Positions 16,179 through 24,270 of a stretch of 64,000 nt of DNA are shown piece after piece (the stretch's first letter is position 1; every line of letters begins with the position of its first letter). The stretch is taken from assembly GCF_017876405.1 (NCBI RefSeq), contig NZ_JAGINW010000001.1, positions 6,027,203 to 6,091,202 of the forward strand, read 5' to 3'. The stretch is from Kibdelosporangium banguiense (GTDB taxonomy: Bacteria; Actinomycetota; Actinomycetes; Mycobacteriales; Pseudonocardiaceae). A program made the position numbers and the translations under genes. The notes beneath the pieces are model-generated. The model had not been told where the DNA came from, made no database searches, and was given only the letters and a program-made list of their open reading frames with translations.

Positions 16179-16366
16179 GGCTGTCCCTTCGTGCTGACGG
16201 CAACGATCGTCCCACAATGCGTGGTTGCTCGCGCAAACCGAACTGCTCTGCAATCTGCCCTCAATCTGCCCCTTGACAGCTCCGTATCTGGTCGTCCCGA
16301 TCTTCGCGTTGATCGTCAAGGCTGAGGAAGTCGGGCAATTCAGCCCTCGCAAGAGGAGGTGACGGC

Positions 16367-16582
16367 GTGGACGTGGCGTGGATGCGGCGAACGTCTCGGG
16401 AGGCGCGGCTCGCGCACAGCTTTGCGCAGATTGATCTGGACGCCGGGTACGTGGCGATCGAGCCGCTCGGCCGTTGTGGGCGGTTTTCGGTCGCTCAGTT
16501 GGTCGCCGTTCCCGATGACTACCCGGACCTGTGCCGGGCCTGCCACCACGCCATGAGGTCCGCTGTGGAGCGTGTTCCGTGA
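16367..16582 (+). CDS. Small conserved-type protein with CxxC
   Basis: A 71-residue protein from GTG 16367 behind an excellent ribosome site (GAGGAGGTG). It begins VDVAWMRRTSREARLAH and ends with DLCRACHHAMRSAVERVP, where CRACHH could bind metal. Its stop overlaps the next start (GTGA). First gene of a rightward run of tiny ORFs leading to the protease. Confidence 0.65.
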   Translation: MDVAWMRRTSREARLAHSFAQIDLDAGYVAIEPLGRCGRFSVAQLVAVPDDYPDLCRACHHAMRSAVERVP

Positions 16583-16794
16583 GCTGGGACGAGTACCGAC
16601 CGACCCTCCCTGCGCGTCCTGCCCTTCCCTTGTCCGCCCGGATCATGGCGGCGACGATTTCCCGCACCTCGCCCGTGATCCGGCCTATGCCCGCGACCGA
16701 CCTTTCGACACCTCGGCTGGTCGCGGGTCCTGATCTGGCGGCTGGCGCCGGTGACCGCGCCTCGGCGTCGGCCGCCGTCCATGGGGCGTCATGA
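16579..16794 (+). CDS. Small protein, second in the tiny-ORF run
   Basis: A 71-residue frame from GTG 16579, overlapping the stop before it by GTGA. It starts VSWDEYRPTLPARPALPL and is Ala- and Pro-rich. Coding is supported mainly by coupling and by continued reading to a stop that overlaps the next gene. No motif. Confidence 0.45.
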   Translation: MSWDEYRPTLPARPALPLSARIMAATISRTSPVIRPMPATDLSTPRLVAGPDLAAGAGDRASASAAVHGAS

Positions 16795-17047
16795 ACGCGG
16801 CCGGGAGCGTGGCTGGCGTCGTGGACGGGCGCCGCGTCCGAATGTGCAGCAAGAGCCGGTCACTGAGTTGTTGTGGGACGCAGTACCGACCCAGCCAATT
16901 ACCGCGTGGTGGCTGGACGCGCCTACTCCGCCTATGCCGTACCGACCCATCACCTACCCAGACGGAATCCGTGTGCCGCCTTACCTGCAAAGGAGATCGC
17001 CATGGATCAGGCCATGGAGTCGGCTGTGGAGGTCGACACGGTCGTGA
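16781..17047 (+). CDS. Small basic protein, third in the run
   Basis: An 88-residue frame from ATG 16781. An Arg-rich start (GRHERGRERGWRRGRAPRP) is followed by a Trp/Pro-rich part (ELLWDAVPTQPITAWWLDAP, MPYRPITYPDGIRVPPYLQ) of plausible protein character. Its end overlaps the next gene by 46 bp, so the last 15 or so residues may be incidental. Confidence 0.5.
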   Translation: MGRHERGRERGWRRGRAPRPNVQQEPVTELLWDAVPTQPITAWWLDAPTPPMPYRPITYPDGIRVPPYLQRRSPWIRPWSRLWRSTRS

Positions 17048-17157
17048 CGGATATGGCGTGGATCGTGCGGCGGGACCGAGTGATTGCCGCGCTCACCGGG
17101 ACGACGCTGTGGGCTCACGGCATGCCGGGGCGCTGTGCAGACTGGCAAGACCAGTAG
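17002..17157 (+). CDS. 51-residue protein, fourth in the run
   Basis: ATG at 17002 is preceded by AAAGGAG at ideal spacing, the best start signal in the run. The peptide (MDQAMESAVEVDTVVTDMAW, then IVRRDRVIAALTGTTLWAHG) has no known motif. Next start is two bases after the stop. Confidence 0.5.
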   Translation: MDQAMESAVEVDTVVTDMAWIVRRDRVIAALTGTTLWAHGMPGRCADWQDQ

Positions 17158-17159
17158 CC

Positions 17160-17420
17160 GTGGACACCGCGGCAGGTCTCCTCCGTCAGATGGTGCACCG
17201 GCTTCCGTTGGATGCCAAGACTTTCCGGATCGACCGGGTGACGGTGTGGATCGCTGTGTGTGGCACGGCGGCGGCCCCGGTCACTCGGCCCGATCCGACC
17301 TGGCCGTACTGCCGGATCTGCTGGCCGATGTGCGGACCACTCCGATCTTCCCAGGCCAGCGCATGTTTGCTGCCCGGGATTTTGTTGGCAAAGAGAAGAA
17401 AGGACGATCCAGAGCTGTGA
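17160..17420 (+). CDS. Small Cys-rich protein coupled to the protease
   Basis: An 86-residue frame from GTG 17160. It begins VDTAAGLLRQMVHRLPLDAK, continues RIDRVTVWIAVCGTAAAP, and contains PYCRICWPMCGP, a possible zinc-binding group. The stop overlaps the protease GTG as GTGA. Confidence 0.5.
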   Translation: MDTAAGLLRQMVHRLPLDAKTFRIDRVTVWIAVCGTAAAPVTRPDPTWPYCRICWPMCGPLRSSQASACLLPGILLAKRRKDDPEL

Positions 17421-18370
17421 AGCAAAATCTGTCCGAGGTGGACTCATCTCGGAAAGCCCGCCCACGTTCGCGACGGTTAGCCGTGCGTGCGGTCCTGGCC
17501 GCAACAGCAGCCGTCGTGCTAGTGCCCACAGCGGCTGCGGCCGGTGAGACACCGGGCGGTGTGCAGCCGAACATCATTGGCGGGCATGCGGCCTCGGAGC
17601 CGTACCCTTGGATGGTGTCGCTCCAGATCAACTGGAAGGGCGACCCGAACTTTCACACCTGCGGCGGCGTGCTGCTGTTCCGCGACCAGGTGGTGACCAA
17701 CGCGCACTGTGTCACCGATCCGCCCGGCCAGACCATTCCCGAGTTGGGCTGGCATGTGCGGGTCGGCTCGCACAACCGCACGACGGGCGGCGAAACCGCC
17801 GGCGTCACCAAGATCACGGTGCACCCGGAATGGGCCTGGGCAGCAGGCGCACCCCAGAAGCGGGTCGCCGACCTTGCCGTGCTCAAGCTGGACCGCAAGC
17901 TGAACCTGCAAACCATCGAGCTGGCCAGCACCCCGGCCAAGCCTGGTGACACAGTGCGTTTGCTCGGCTGGGGCATCACCGAGCCGGACGGCACCGGGCC
18001 GCTGCCCACCATGCTGCAGGAGTTGGACACGAGAGCGGTGCCAGCCTCGCAGTGTGCGGACGCGCTCATCTCCGGTGGGGAAAGCTGCATCGACAACCCG
18101 CACGGCACGGACGGACCGTGCAACGGCGACTCTGGCGGCCCAGCCCTGAAGAAGGAGAACGGCCGCTGGAAGCTCGCGGGCGGCGCCAGCCGTGGCGGCA
18201 GTCAGTGGTGCGGCACCATCAAGTCGGTTTACACCAGCTCGCCGGAGTACCGGCAGTGGATCTACGACACGGCACGCGGTGTGCCTGTTCCGTCGCCGGT
18301 TGGGGCGTTGCCGGTGCCGCCGAAAGACCCCGGGTACGGGTTGCCGTTCGATCCCGGCGGCGTGAGCTAG
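17417..18370 (+). CDS. Secreted trypsin-like serine protease (S1)
   Basis: A 317-residue protease. A signal peptide (RRLAVRAVLAATAAVVLVPTAAAA, about 21-44) and short propeptide precede the activation sequence IIGGHAASEPYPWMV. The triad is His in VVTNAHC, Asp in VADLAVLKL and Ser in CNGDSGGPA; the Cys pairs are those of trypsins. A Pro-rich tail follows the domain. GTG at 17417 overlaps the preceding stop (GTGA), and there is no independent ribosome site, so translation is likely coupled. Probably exported and self-activated. Its substrate is unknown. Confidence 0.9.
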   Translation: MKQNLSEVDSSRKARPRSRRLAVRAVLAATAAVVLVPTAAAAGETPGGVQPNIIGGHAASEPYPWMVSLQINWKGDPNFHTCGGVLLFRDQVVTNAHCVTDPPGQTIPELGWHVRVGSHNRTTGGETAGVTKITVHPEWAWAAGAPQKRVADLAVLKLDRKLNLQTIELASTPAKPGDTVRLLGWGITEPDGTGPLPTMLQELDTRAVPASQCADALISGGESCIDNPHGTDGPCNGDSGGPALKKENGRWKLAGGASRGGSQWCGTIKSVYTSSPEYRQWIYDTARGVPVPSPVGALPVPPKDPGYGLPFDPGGVS

Positions 18371-18453
18371 CCGCTCCGAGAAGGGGAAATTCTCGCCTGG
18401 CTTGGCCGGTCTAGCTTCCTCCTCCTGGGCTGGCCGGTCCTTCAGGCGAGGCA

Positions 18454-18490
18454 GCCAGGATGTGCTGCTGACGCGGCGGCACATCCTGGC
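18454..18490 (+). terminator. Hairpin terminator after the protease
   Basis: Perfect 11-bp arms, 18454-18464 (GCCAGGATGTG) and 18480-18490 (CACATCCTGGC), with a 15-base loop. It lies 84 bp after the protease stop. Confidence 0.6.
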
Positions 18491-18513
18491 AGGCCACGAA
18501 CAATCGACGTCTG

Positions 18514-18678
18514 ATGACGGGGGCACCCGTGTGGAGTCTGATCGGACAGTTCTGTGAGGCACTGCTGTTGCCTGCCATCGCCGGCGCGGTGGTCGGGGTC
18601 GCGCTGTCGTGGGCGAATCCGCACCGGGGGCCGTGCAGGCAGCCGCCTCCGGCTCCCAGATCTCGGCCGCCCTTATGA
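18514..18678 (+). CDS. Possible 54-residue membrane peptide
   Basis: The frame from ATG 18514 encodes one hydrophobic helix (LIGQFCEALLLPAIAGAVVG) and a Pro/Arg-rich tail. No good ribosome site precedes it, and GTG 18529 is an alternative. Included because the helix is clear; coding is uncertain. Confidence 0.3.
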   Translation: MTGAPVWSLIGQFCEALLLPAIAGAVVGVALSWANPHRGPCRQPPPAPRSRPPL

Positions 18679-18908
18679 GCGTCCATCACCCGGTCCAGGG
18701 TATGACTCCGGTTTGCGCGCAGCGATTGCGGTGCAGATGGACACACTTTAGTCCGATGTGGATGGTCTCGTGACAGGCACGATTACCCGGACCAGCCCAG
18801 ACCAGGGTGGCTGCCGGGAGTGGCGTGCGACTGACCTGCCCCCATGACCGACTGTGCCCACCATGCGAGACCATAGCCCGATCCTGAACCGAGCGGAGCG
18901 CACCCACC

Positions 18909-19907
18909 ATGACCAACGCAACCGACACCCTGGCCGCCGAGTTGAGCGACCGATTCGCGGACGCCAAGCTACGCATCGGAACCCGTACCACTCCGCTCGC
19001 CAAGGCACAGACCCAACGCGTGATCGCCCAGATTGAACAGGTCGTGCCCGGCCTGCCGGTCGAGGTCGTGGCGATCCAGACGTCGGCCGACCTGTGGCCT
19101 GGTGACCTGTCGCAGTTGGGCGGCAAAGGAAACTTCACTAAGGAAATCGACAAATCGCTGATCTCCGGCAAGATCGACATCGCCGTGCACTCCATGAAGG
19201 ACGTACCCGGGGACGTGCCCCTACCGAAAGGCACCGAGTTCGGCGCGTACCTGCACCGCGGGGACGTACACGATGTAGTGATCTCCCGTGACGGTCGCCC
19301 CCTGGCCGATCTCCCACCCGGCTCCAAGATCGGCACGTCGGCCGTACGTCGCCGAGCACAGCTGAGCCTCTACCGGCCCGACTTCACTATTGAACGTGTC
19401 CGGGGCGGCATCGACAGCCGGATCAAGAAATTGGACGCCGGGGAGTACGACGCAATCCTGTTGGCACGCACCGGGTTGCAGCGAATCAACCTGGACGACC
19501 GGATCACCGAAGTGTTGCCCGCTACATGGGCGGACGGGGCCACAATGGCCATGGTGCCCGCCGTGGGCGCGGCCGTAATCGGTGTACAGGCCAGGACATC
19601 GGACGAGCCGGTCATGCGGCTACTGGACGAGATCAACGACCCTGACACCGCCCTGCACATCACGGCCGAACGGACCATGCTGCATATGCTGCGTGGGCAT
19701 TGCAACAGCCCAATCGCCGGACACGCACACACCACGGCAGACGGGCAACTGTCGTTGTTCGGAATGGTGTTCAACCGAGACGGTTCTCAGTGGGTCCGCT
19801 CGCACGGATGGGGACCGACCGACGACCCGGCCAGCTTGGGGGCCTGGGTAGCAGGGGACCTGCTGCGCCAAGGCGCACGACGGCTGATCACTGCCACCCG
19901 AAAATGA
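18909..19907 (+). CDS. hemC: Hydroxymethylbilane synthase, accessory copy
   Basis: A 332-residue porphobilinogen deaminase that joins four porphobilinogens to hydroxymethylbilane, precursor of haem and cobalamin. Present are GTRTTPLAKAQTQRV (24-38), GGKGNFTKEID (71-81), catalytic Asp90 in KIDIAVHSMKDVPGDVP, GTSAVRRRAQLSLYRPDF, and the dipyrromethane-cofactor Cys265 in GHCNSPIAG. It is not beside other haem genes and is coupled by ATGA overlap to a NUDIX hydrolase, so it is probably a second copy with a special role. It lies next to a cobalamin locus, whose supply it could serve; this is inference. Confidence 0.92.
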   Translation: MTNATDTLAAELSDRFADAKLRIGTRTTPLAKAQTQRVIAQIEQVVPGLPVEVVAIQTSADLWPGDLSQLGGKGNFTKEIDKSLISGKIDIAVHSMKDVPGDVPLPKGTEFGAYLHRGDVHDVVISRDGRPLADLPPGSKIGTSAVRRRAQLSLYRPDFTIERVRGGIDSRIKKLDAGEYDAILLARTGLQRINLDDRITEVLPATWADGATMAMVPAVGAAVIGVQARTSDEPVMRLLDEINDPDTALHITAERTMLHMLRGHCNSPIAGHAHTTADGQLSLFGMVFNRDGSQWVRSHGWGPTDDPASLGAWVAGDLLRQGARRLITATRK

Positions 19908-20362
19908 GGCGCATCCCGCCCGCGCACCCGGCCACAGCCCGCGGCCTGATTCACGACGATGCCGGGCGCTGGCTGATCGTCCGCCCAGTCGGTGACCATC
20001 GTTGGCACCTGCCGGGCGGACTGATCGAACAGGACGAGTCCCCGGCTGACGCCTGCCGCCGAGAACTCCGGGAAGAACTCGGCGTAGACCTCGCGCCCGG
20101 CCCGCTGTACGCACTGGGCTGGAACCCACCACGCCGACCCGGCCGCCACGCTCGGTTCTCGTTCATCTTCGATATGGGCACCCACAACCCCGACGCCCTC
20201 TCGCGCATGATTCGCCTGCAGACGCGCGAACTGGACATCTGGCAATGGTCACCCCCGGATGAGGCGCTGAGTGTTCTACACCGTGACGTGGCCGAGCGGC
20301 TGACCGCCGCCCGGACTACTCCGCCCAGCGCGGTCTACGTCGAGGCATCCGGCCATCCGTAA
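19904..20362 (+). CDS. NUDIX hydrolase
   Basis: A 152-residue protein. The NUDIX box is complete: GLIEQDESPADACRRE followed by LREELGVD (about 48-71). RWHLPGG precedes it as usual. ATG at 19904 overlaps the hemC stop. The family cleaves nucleoside diphosphates linked to another group; the substrate here cannot be told. Coupling to hemC hints at a shared physiological role. Confidence 0.87.
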   Translation: MRRIPPAHPATARGLIHDDAGRWLIVRPVGDHRWHLPGGLIEQDESPADACRRELREELGVDLAPGPLYALGWNPPRRPGRHARFSFIFDMGTHNPDALSRMIRLQTRELDIWQWSPPDEALSVLHRDVAERLTAARTTPPSAVYVEASGHP

Positions 20363-20579
20363 CATGGTCGCGGAGGGCACACTTTCAGCCCTTGACCTGG
20401 GGAAACGGGTATCTGTGGCTAATGTGCTCAAGTGTGAACTTGACTAGGCCGACCGAGGGTGGGGGCACGAACCGCTTTTCCGTCCTCATCTGAGGGAGGT
20501 TCGCCCGCCCGGCAGGGCATATCTCTCAACAGAAAAGGAGACGCAATCACAGGCGAGAGCGTAACCACAAAGCCCGGGA

Positions 20580-22061
20580 CTACGAGTACCGGCGAGGCGT
20601 GAAGACCACCCCGCGATCGGTCAGCCGGGTCTTGGACGACCCGACCAGCAGCAGGCATCGCATGTCCACTGTGGAACCGTCAAGCTCGCCCAACTGGGCG
20701 ACGGTGATTGTCTCGGTTGGGTAGCCGACGTCCCGGCCGATCACTACTGGTGTGTCCGCGGACCGGTGTTCCAGCAACAGATCCCGGGCTGTCTCGACCT
20801 GCCAAGTACGGCTGCGCGACGCGGGGTTGTAGATGGCGATCACCAGGTCGGCGGCCGCTGCGGCGGACAACCGGCCGGCGATGACGTCCCAAGGCTTGAG
20901 CCTGTCGGACAACGAGAGTACGCAGTAGTCGTGCCCCAGTGGAGCCCCAACGCGACTGGCGACGGCGTTGGCGGCGGTCAAGCCGGGCAGGATCCGGACG
21001 GGAATCGATGAATACTCGACTGAATCCGCGACTTCCAGGACTGCGCTGGCCATGGCGAACACGCCAGGGTCTCCAGACGAGACCACGGCCACGCGGGAAC
21101 CGCGAAGAGCCAGGTCGAGAGCGAAAGCAGCCCGCTCGGCCTCCACGCGGTTGTCTGAGGAATGCCGTTTCTGCCGAGGATTCGGGGGAACGCGGTCAAC
21201 GTAAGGCCCGTACCCGACAAGATCGGTGGCTGTGGCGAGAGCGTCCTGAGCCTCAGGTGTCAGCCACTGGCGCCCAGCGGGCCCAAGCCCCACAACAACA
21301 ACTTCACCCGCTGCCTCAACAACAGGAGGAGCAGCAACGGGAGCGCCAGCGCGCGTGGAGAGCAAAGCCAGGGAGAAATAAGGAACGGTCGAAGGATCAA
21401 CGTCCCTCAGAGACTCCACACGCTGCTTGTCGGTAGTGGCCCGCTCGACATACCAAGCATCGTCAAGCCGCCCAGCCTCTTCCAAAGCCGAACGCACACC
21501 CGGAAAAGTACGCCCCAGCTTGATGATCGCAGCCGAATCGGTGTCGGCGAGCCGGGACGCGAGCACCGACGGATCCAAGGTTCCTGGAAGCACGGTAAGG
21601 ATCTCATCCCGCTCCACCAACGGCCGCCCCAGCTCAGCCGAAGCGGCACTGACGGAAGTCACCCCCGGCACGACCTGAGTCGGATACCGATGCGCCAGCC
21701 GTTTGTGCAGATGCATGTAGGACCCATAAAAGAACGGATCCCCTTCAGCGAGGACAACAACATCCCGCCCGGCATCCAGGTGTGCGGCGAGCCGAGCCGC
21801 GCACTCCTCGTAGAAATCATCCAAAGCACCTTGATATCCACCCGGGTGCGAGGTGGTCTCAGTCGTGACCGGGTACATCAAGGGCTCTTCGATCTGCCCG
21901 TCCCGCATGTACTGCGCGGCAATGGAACGGGCGATGCTACGGCCGTGCCGGGCCATGTGGAAGGCGATCACGCCTGCTTCGGAGATCAGCCGTGCCGCCT
22001 TGACCGTGACCAGTTCCGGGTCGCCCGGCCCAAGCCCCACACCCCAGAGCCGCCCGTTCAT
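20580..22061 (-). CDS. cobIJ: Fused precorrin-2 C20- and precorrin-3B C17-methyltransferase
   Basis: A 493-residue fusion of two cobalamin methyltransferases. CobI part (1-235): GRLWGVGLGPGDPELVTVKA, VLAEGDPFFYGS (SAM loop) and VVPGVTSVSAASAELG. CobJ part (about 240-493): VVVVGLGPAGRQWLTPEA, VVSSGDPGVFAMAS, ILPGLTAANAVASRVGAPLG and IAIYNPASRSR. Together they methylate C20 of precorrin-2 and C17 of precorrin-3B with ring contraction. The fusion is standard in actinobacteria. ATG at 22061 overlaps the cobH stop (ATGA). Confidence 0.95.
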   Translation of the reverse strand: MNGRLWGVGLGPGDPELVTVKAARLISEAGVIAFHMARHGRSIARSIAAQYMRDGQIEEPLMYPVTTETTSHPGGYQGALDDFYEECAARLAAHLDAGRDVVVLAEGDPFFYGSYMHLHKRLAHRYPTQVVPGVTSVSAASAELGRPLVERDEILTVLPGTLDPSVLASRLADTDSAAIIKLGRTFPGVRSALEEAGRLDDAWYVERATTDKQRVESLRDVDPSTVPYFSLALLSTRAGAPVAAPPVVEAAGEVVVVGLGPAGRQWLTPEAQDALATATDLVGYGPYVDRVPPNPRQKRHSSDNRVEAERAAFALDLALRGSRVAVVSSGDPGVFAMASAVLEVADSVEYSSIPVRILPGLTAANAVASRVGAPLGHDYCVLSLSDRLKPWDVIAGRLSAAAAADLVIAIYNPASRSRTWQVETARDLLLEHRSADTPVVIGRDVGYPTETITVAQLGELDGSTVDMRCLLLVGSSKTRLTDRGVVFTPRRYS

Positions 22062-22684
22062 TCCACCTCGCTAGCGATCGCGTTCACGGCCGCGGCGGTG
22101 ATGGCGCTGCCACCCCGCCGTCCGCGAACAACCAGATATTCCAACCCTGAATCGTTGGCGGCCAAAGCTTCCTTGGACTCGGCGGCACCGATGAACCCCA
22201 CAGGAATCCCCAGCACGGCAGCGGGCCGCCCCGCTCCCGACGCGATCATGTCCAGCAAGTAGAACAGCGCAGTCGGAGCGTTTCCAATTGCCACAACGGA
22301 ACCTTCGAGCCGGTCACGCAACAACTCGAACCCGGCAACACTCCGGGTGTTCCCGAGCGACGCGGCCAACGAGGGAACCCGGGGATCGCCCAGCATGCAA
22401 ACAACATCATTGTCCGCGGGCAAGCGCTTGCGGGTCACCCCGGCGGCGACCATCTGGGCGTCACAAAGAATCGGAGCCCCGCCTCGAAGGGCGGCCCGTG
22501 CCGAGGCAACGACTTTCGGCGAGTAGGAGATGTCGGAAACGAGGTCGACCATGCCACACGCGTGCACCATCCGGACCGCGACCTGCGCGACGTCCGGAGG
22601 CAGGCCGCTGAGATCCGCCTCAGCGCGGATCGTGGCGAAGGACTGGCGGTAGATCTCAGCGCCGTCCCGGATGTAGCCGGTCAC
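22058..22684 (-). CDS. cobH: Precorrin-8X methylmutase
   Basis: A 208-residue CobH, moving the C11 methyl to C12 to give hydrogenobyrinic acid. Seen are IRDGAEIYRQSFATIRAEAD near the N-terminus, the catalytic His in RMVHACGMVD, and GNAPTALFYLLDM and GIPVGFIGAAESKEAL. GTG at 22684 follows GGAGG and overlaps the cobG stop as GTGA; the frame upstream to 22750 is not needed. Confidence 0.94.
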   Translation of the reverse strand: MTGYIRDGAEIYRQSFATIRAEADLSGLPPDVAQVAVRMVHACGMVDLVSDISYSPKVVASARAALRGGAPILCDAQMVAAGVTRKRLPADNDVVCMLGDPRVPSLAASLGNTRSVAGFELLRDRLEGSVVAIGNAPTALFYLLDMIASGAGRPAAVLGIPVGFIGAAESKEALAANDSGLEYLVVRGRRGGSAITAAAVNAIASEVE

Positions 22685-23721
22685 CCATTCCTCCGATATC
22701 CCTCGCCTGTGGCGATCATTTCCACCACGTGCCCCGCCGGTCGACCGCACCGCCGCTCACACCCCGACCAGTGCACCGGCACGTCCTCAGTGCGATTCCG
22801 CACCCACGCAGCCGCGTCCGCCTGCACGTCGGCAAGGGATTTCGCGCAACCGGGCCGGCCCGTGCACGCGGTCACCCCGAGCCACGGCGACCGCGGATCG
22901 GTGATCAGGCCGGTGTCGGCCTGCCCAGGCACGACGACGCTACGCCAAGGAGTGATCCGAACCCAGGGTGCGATGTCACACAACACATCCGCTTGCTTTC
23001 GGGTGAGCCGTCCCAACGGAACCCCGGCCACAGTCAGATCGCCGGCCTGCCCGATCGGAGTCGCAACCGGTGGCGGGACTGAGATCAGATCGGCTCCGGG
23101 CGTACCCAGAGTGGAAGCAATCCGCCGAACCCCATCAGGAACCTCACTGATCCGCCAGGCAACGCCACGGATCGCCAGGAACTCCGACGCCGCCACGATC
23201 ACCGCAGGCACCGGATCCGCGAACCGCAACCCGGTGTCGGTACCGGCGAGCAGCAAAGCGTTGCCGTGCAGCCCGATATCCCCGCCAAGACCGCTCACAT
23301 CACCGCGACCATCGTCCACAGTGATCAGGAACCGCCCGGGTAACCCGGCCAGCGAAGGCTCCGCGCACAACGCGCGGTCCAAGGAATCCACCAAGTGTTG
23401 ATCATCACCCAGGGGCGAGGCGATGATGTTGCGCACACGTTCATGGCTCAAAGACGGCAGAAGCCCTGCTTGCCACAGCCGGTCTGCCAGCTCGACCTCG
23501 GCCCCCGCTGCCAGCCCCCGGATCTGGATGTTGGCTCGCGAGGTCAGCTCCAGGCCACCGCTGCCCAACTCGGCGGAAGCCGTGGCAAGCACGCTGAGCT
23601 GGGCATTTGTCAGCGTTCCGCCGGGGACACGGACACGCGCCAAGCCGCCGTCCGCCGCCTGGTGCACGGCGATCGCGCCGGGACAGGCGTCCGGGCGCGA
23701 TCGGTCAGCTGAGGCGGGCAC
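22681..23721 (-). CDS. cobG: Precorrin-3B synthase (ferredoxin-dependent monooxygenase)
   Basis: A 346-residue CobG of the sulfite-reductase-like fold, using O2 to make precorrin-3B; it marks the aerobic pathway. RPDACPGAIAVHQAADGG starts the domain, and the iron-sulfur/sirohaem-type cysteines are in ACTGRPGCAKS and WSGCERRCGRP. GTG at 23721 has no good ribosome site; a later start before RPDACPG is possible. Only 15 bp separate it from the lipoprotein stop, so it likely depends on transcription from upstream. Confidence 0.9.
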   Translation of the reverse strand: MPASADRSRPDACPGAIAVHQAADGGLARVRVPGGTLTNAQLSVLATASAELGSGGLELTSRANIQIRGLAAGAEVELADRLWQAGLLPSLSHERVRNIIASPLGDDQHLVDSLDRALCAEPSLAGLPGRFLITVDDGRGDVSGLGGDIGLHGNALLLAGTDTGLRFADPVPAVIVAASEFLAIRGVAWRISEVPDGVRRIASTLGTPGADLISVPPPVATPIGQAGDLTVAGVPLGRLTRKQADVLCDIAPWVRITPWRSVVVPGQADTGLITDPRSPWLGVTACTGRPGCAKSLADVQADAAAWVRNRTEDVPVHWSGCERRCGRPAGHVVEMIATGEGYRRNG

Positions 23722-23736
23722 GCGCCGGATGTTACG

Positions 23737-24270
23737 TCAGGGTGTACCGCGCTGATGGGCCTCACGGGTGAGGTGGCAGCCGGTGGTCAGGCTCAACGTG
23801 GTGTTCACGGCTGTGCCGAACCACAACTCGGCGCCGTAGTCGTTGCCGAACGTGACCTCGTGGTCGCTGGGCCGGTCGACGACAGTGCCCTGCCGGTTGA
23901 ACCCGTACCGGCCGGCGATCGACTTGACCAGCTCCAGCGCCTCGGCCCATTTGGCGTCCGGCAGGTTGCCGGGTGAGCGGCCCGAGCTGAAGCGGCGTTT
24001 CTCCGCGCCCGGGATGTTCTGGAAGTCGCCGCCGCACGCCGACCCCGTGTACGCCTCGCCCTTGCCGGGCTCCCACGGCGCGATGCCGATCCGGCTGACC
24101 AGCTCAGCGCGGATCTCGTCGAGCATCTTGCGGGCGTCCGCCTCGGTCTGTTCGAGGTCCGGCCGCTTGCGCAGCTCGGCGTACGCCTCGTCCTTCGACA
24201 TGGAGCCACCTTTCGAATCGCATGCTCCGGCGAGCAGGACAAGCGTGCAGAGCAGAGCGAACAATCGCAT
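23737..24270 (-). CDS. LppA-like lipoprotein
   Basis: A 177-residue lipoprotein. The signal MRLFALLCTLVLLAGAC has a lipobox LAGAC with Cys17. The mature part has TEADARKMLDEIRAELVSRI, CGGDF and ELVKSIAGRYGF, the layout of small actinobacterial envelope lipoproteins of the LppA kind. ATG overlaps the DUF1023 gene's stop. It probably serves the neighbouring ESX-type proteins at the membrane. Confidence 0.8.
   Translation of the reverse strand: MRLFALLCTLVLLAGACDSKGGSMSKDEAYAELRKRPDLEQTEADARKMLDEIRAELVSRIGIAPWEPGKGEAYTGSACGGDFQNIPGAEKRRFSSGRSPGNLPDAKWAEALELVKSIAGRYGFNRQGTVVDRPSDHEVTFGNDYGAELWFGTAVNTTLSLTTGCHLTREAHQRGTP

Larger units (their letters stand above)
18371..18908. other. Gap between protease and hemC
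   Basis: 538 bp with two hairpins downstream of the protease (18377-18395 and 18454-18490) and one possible tiny gene (18514-18678). From about 18,700 to 18,908 only the hemC upstream region remains; I found no clear promoter boxes. Confidence 0.5.
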
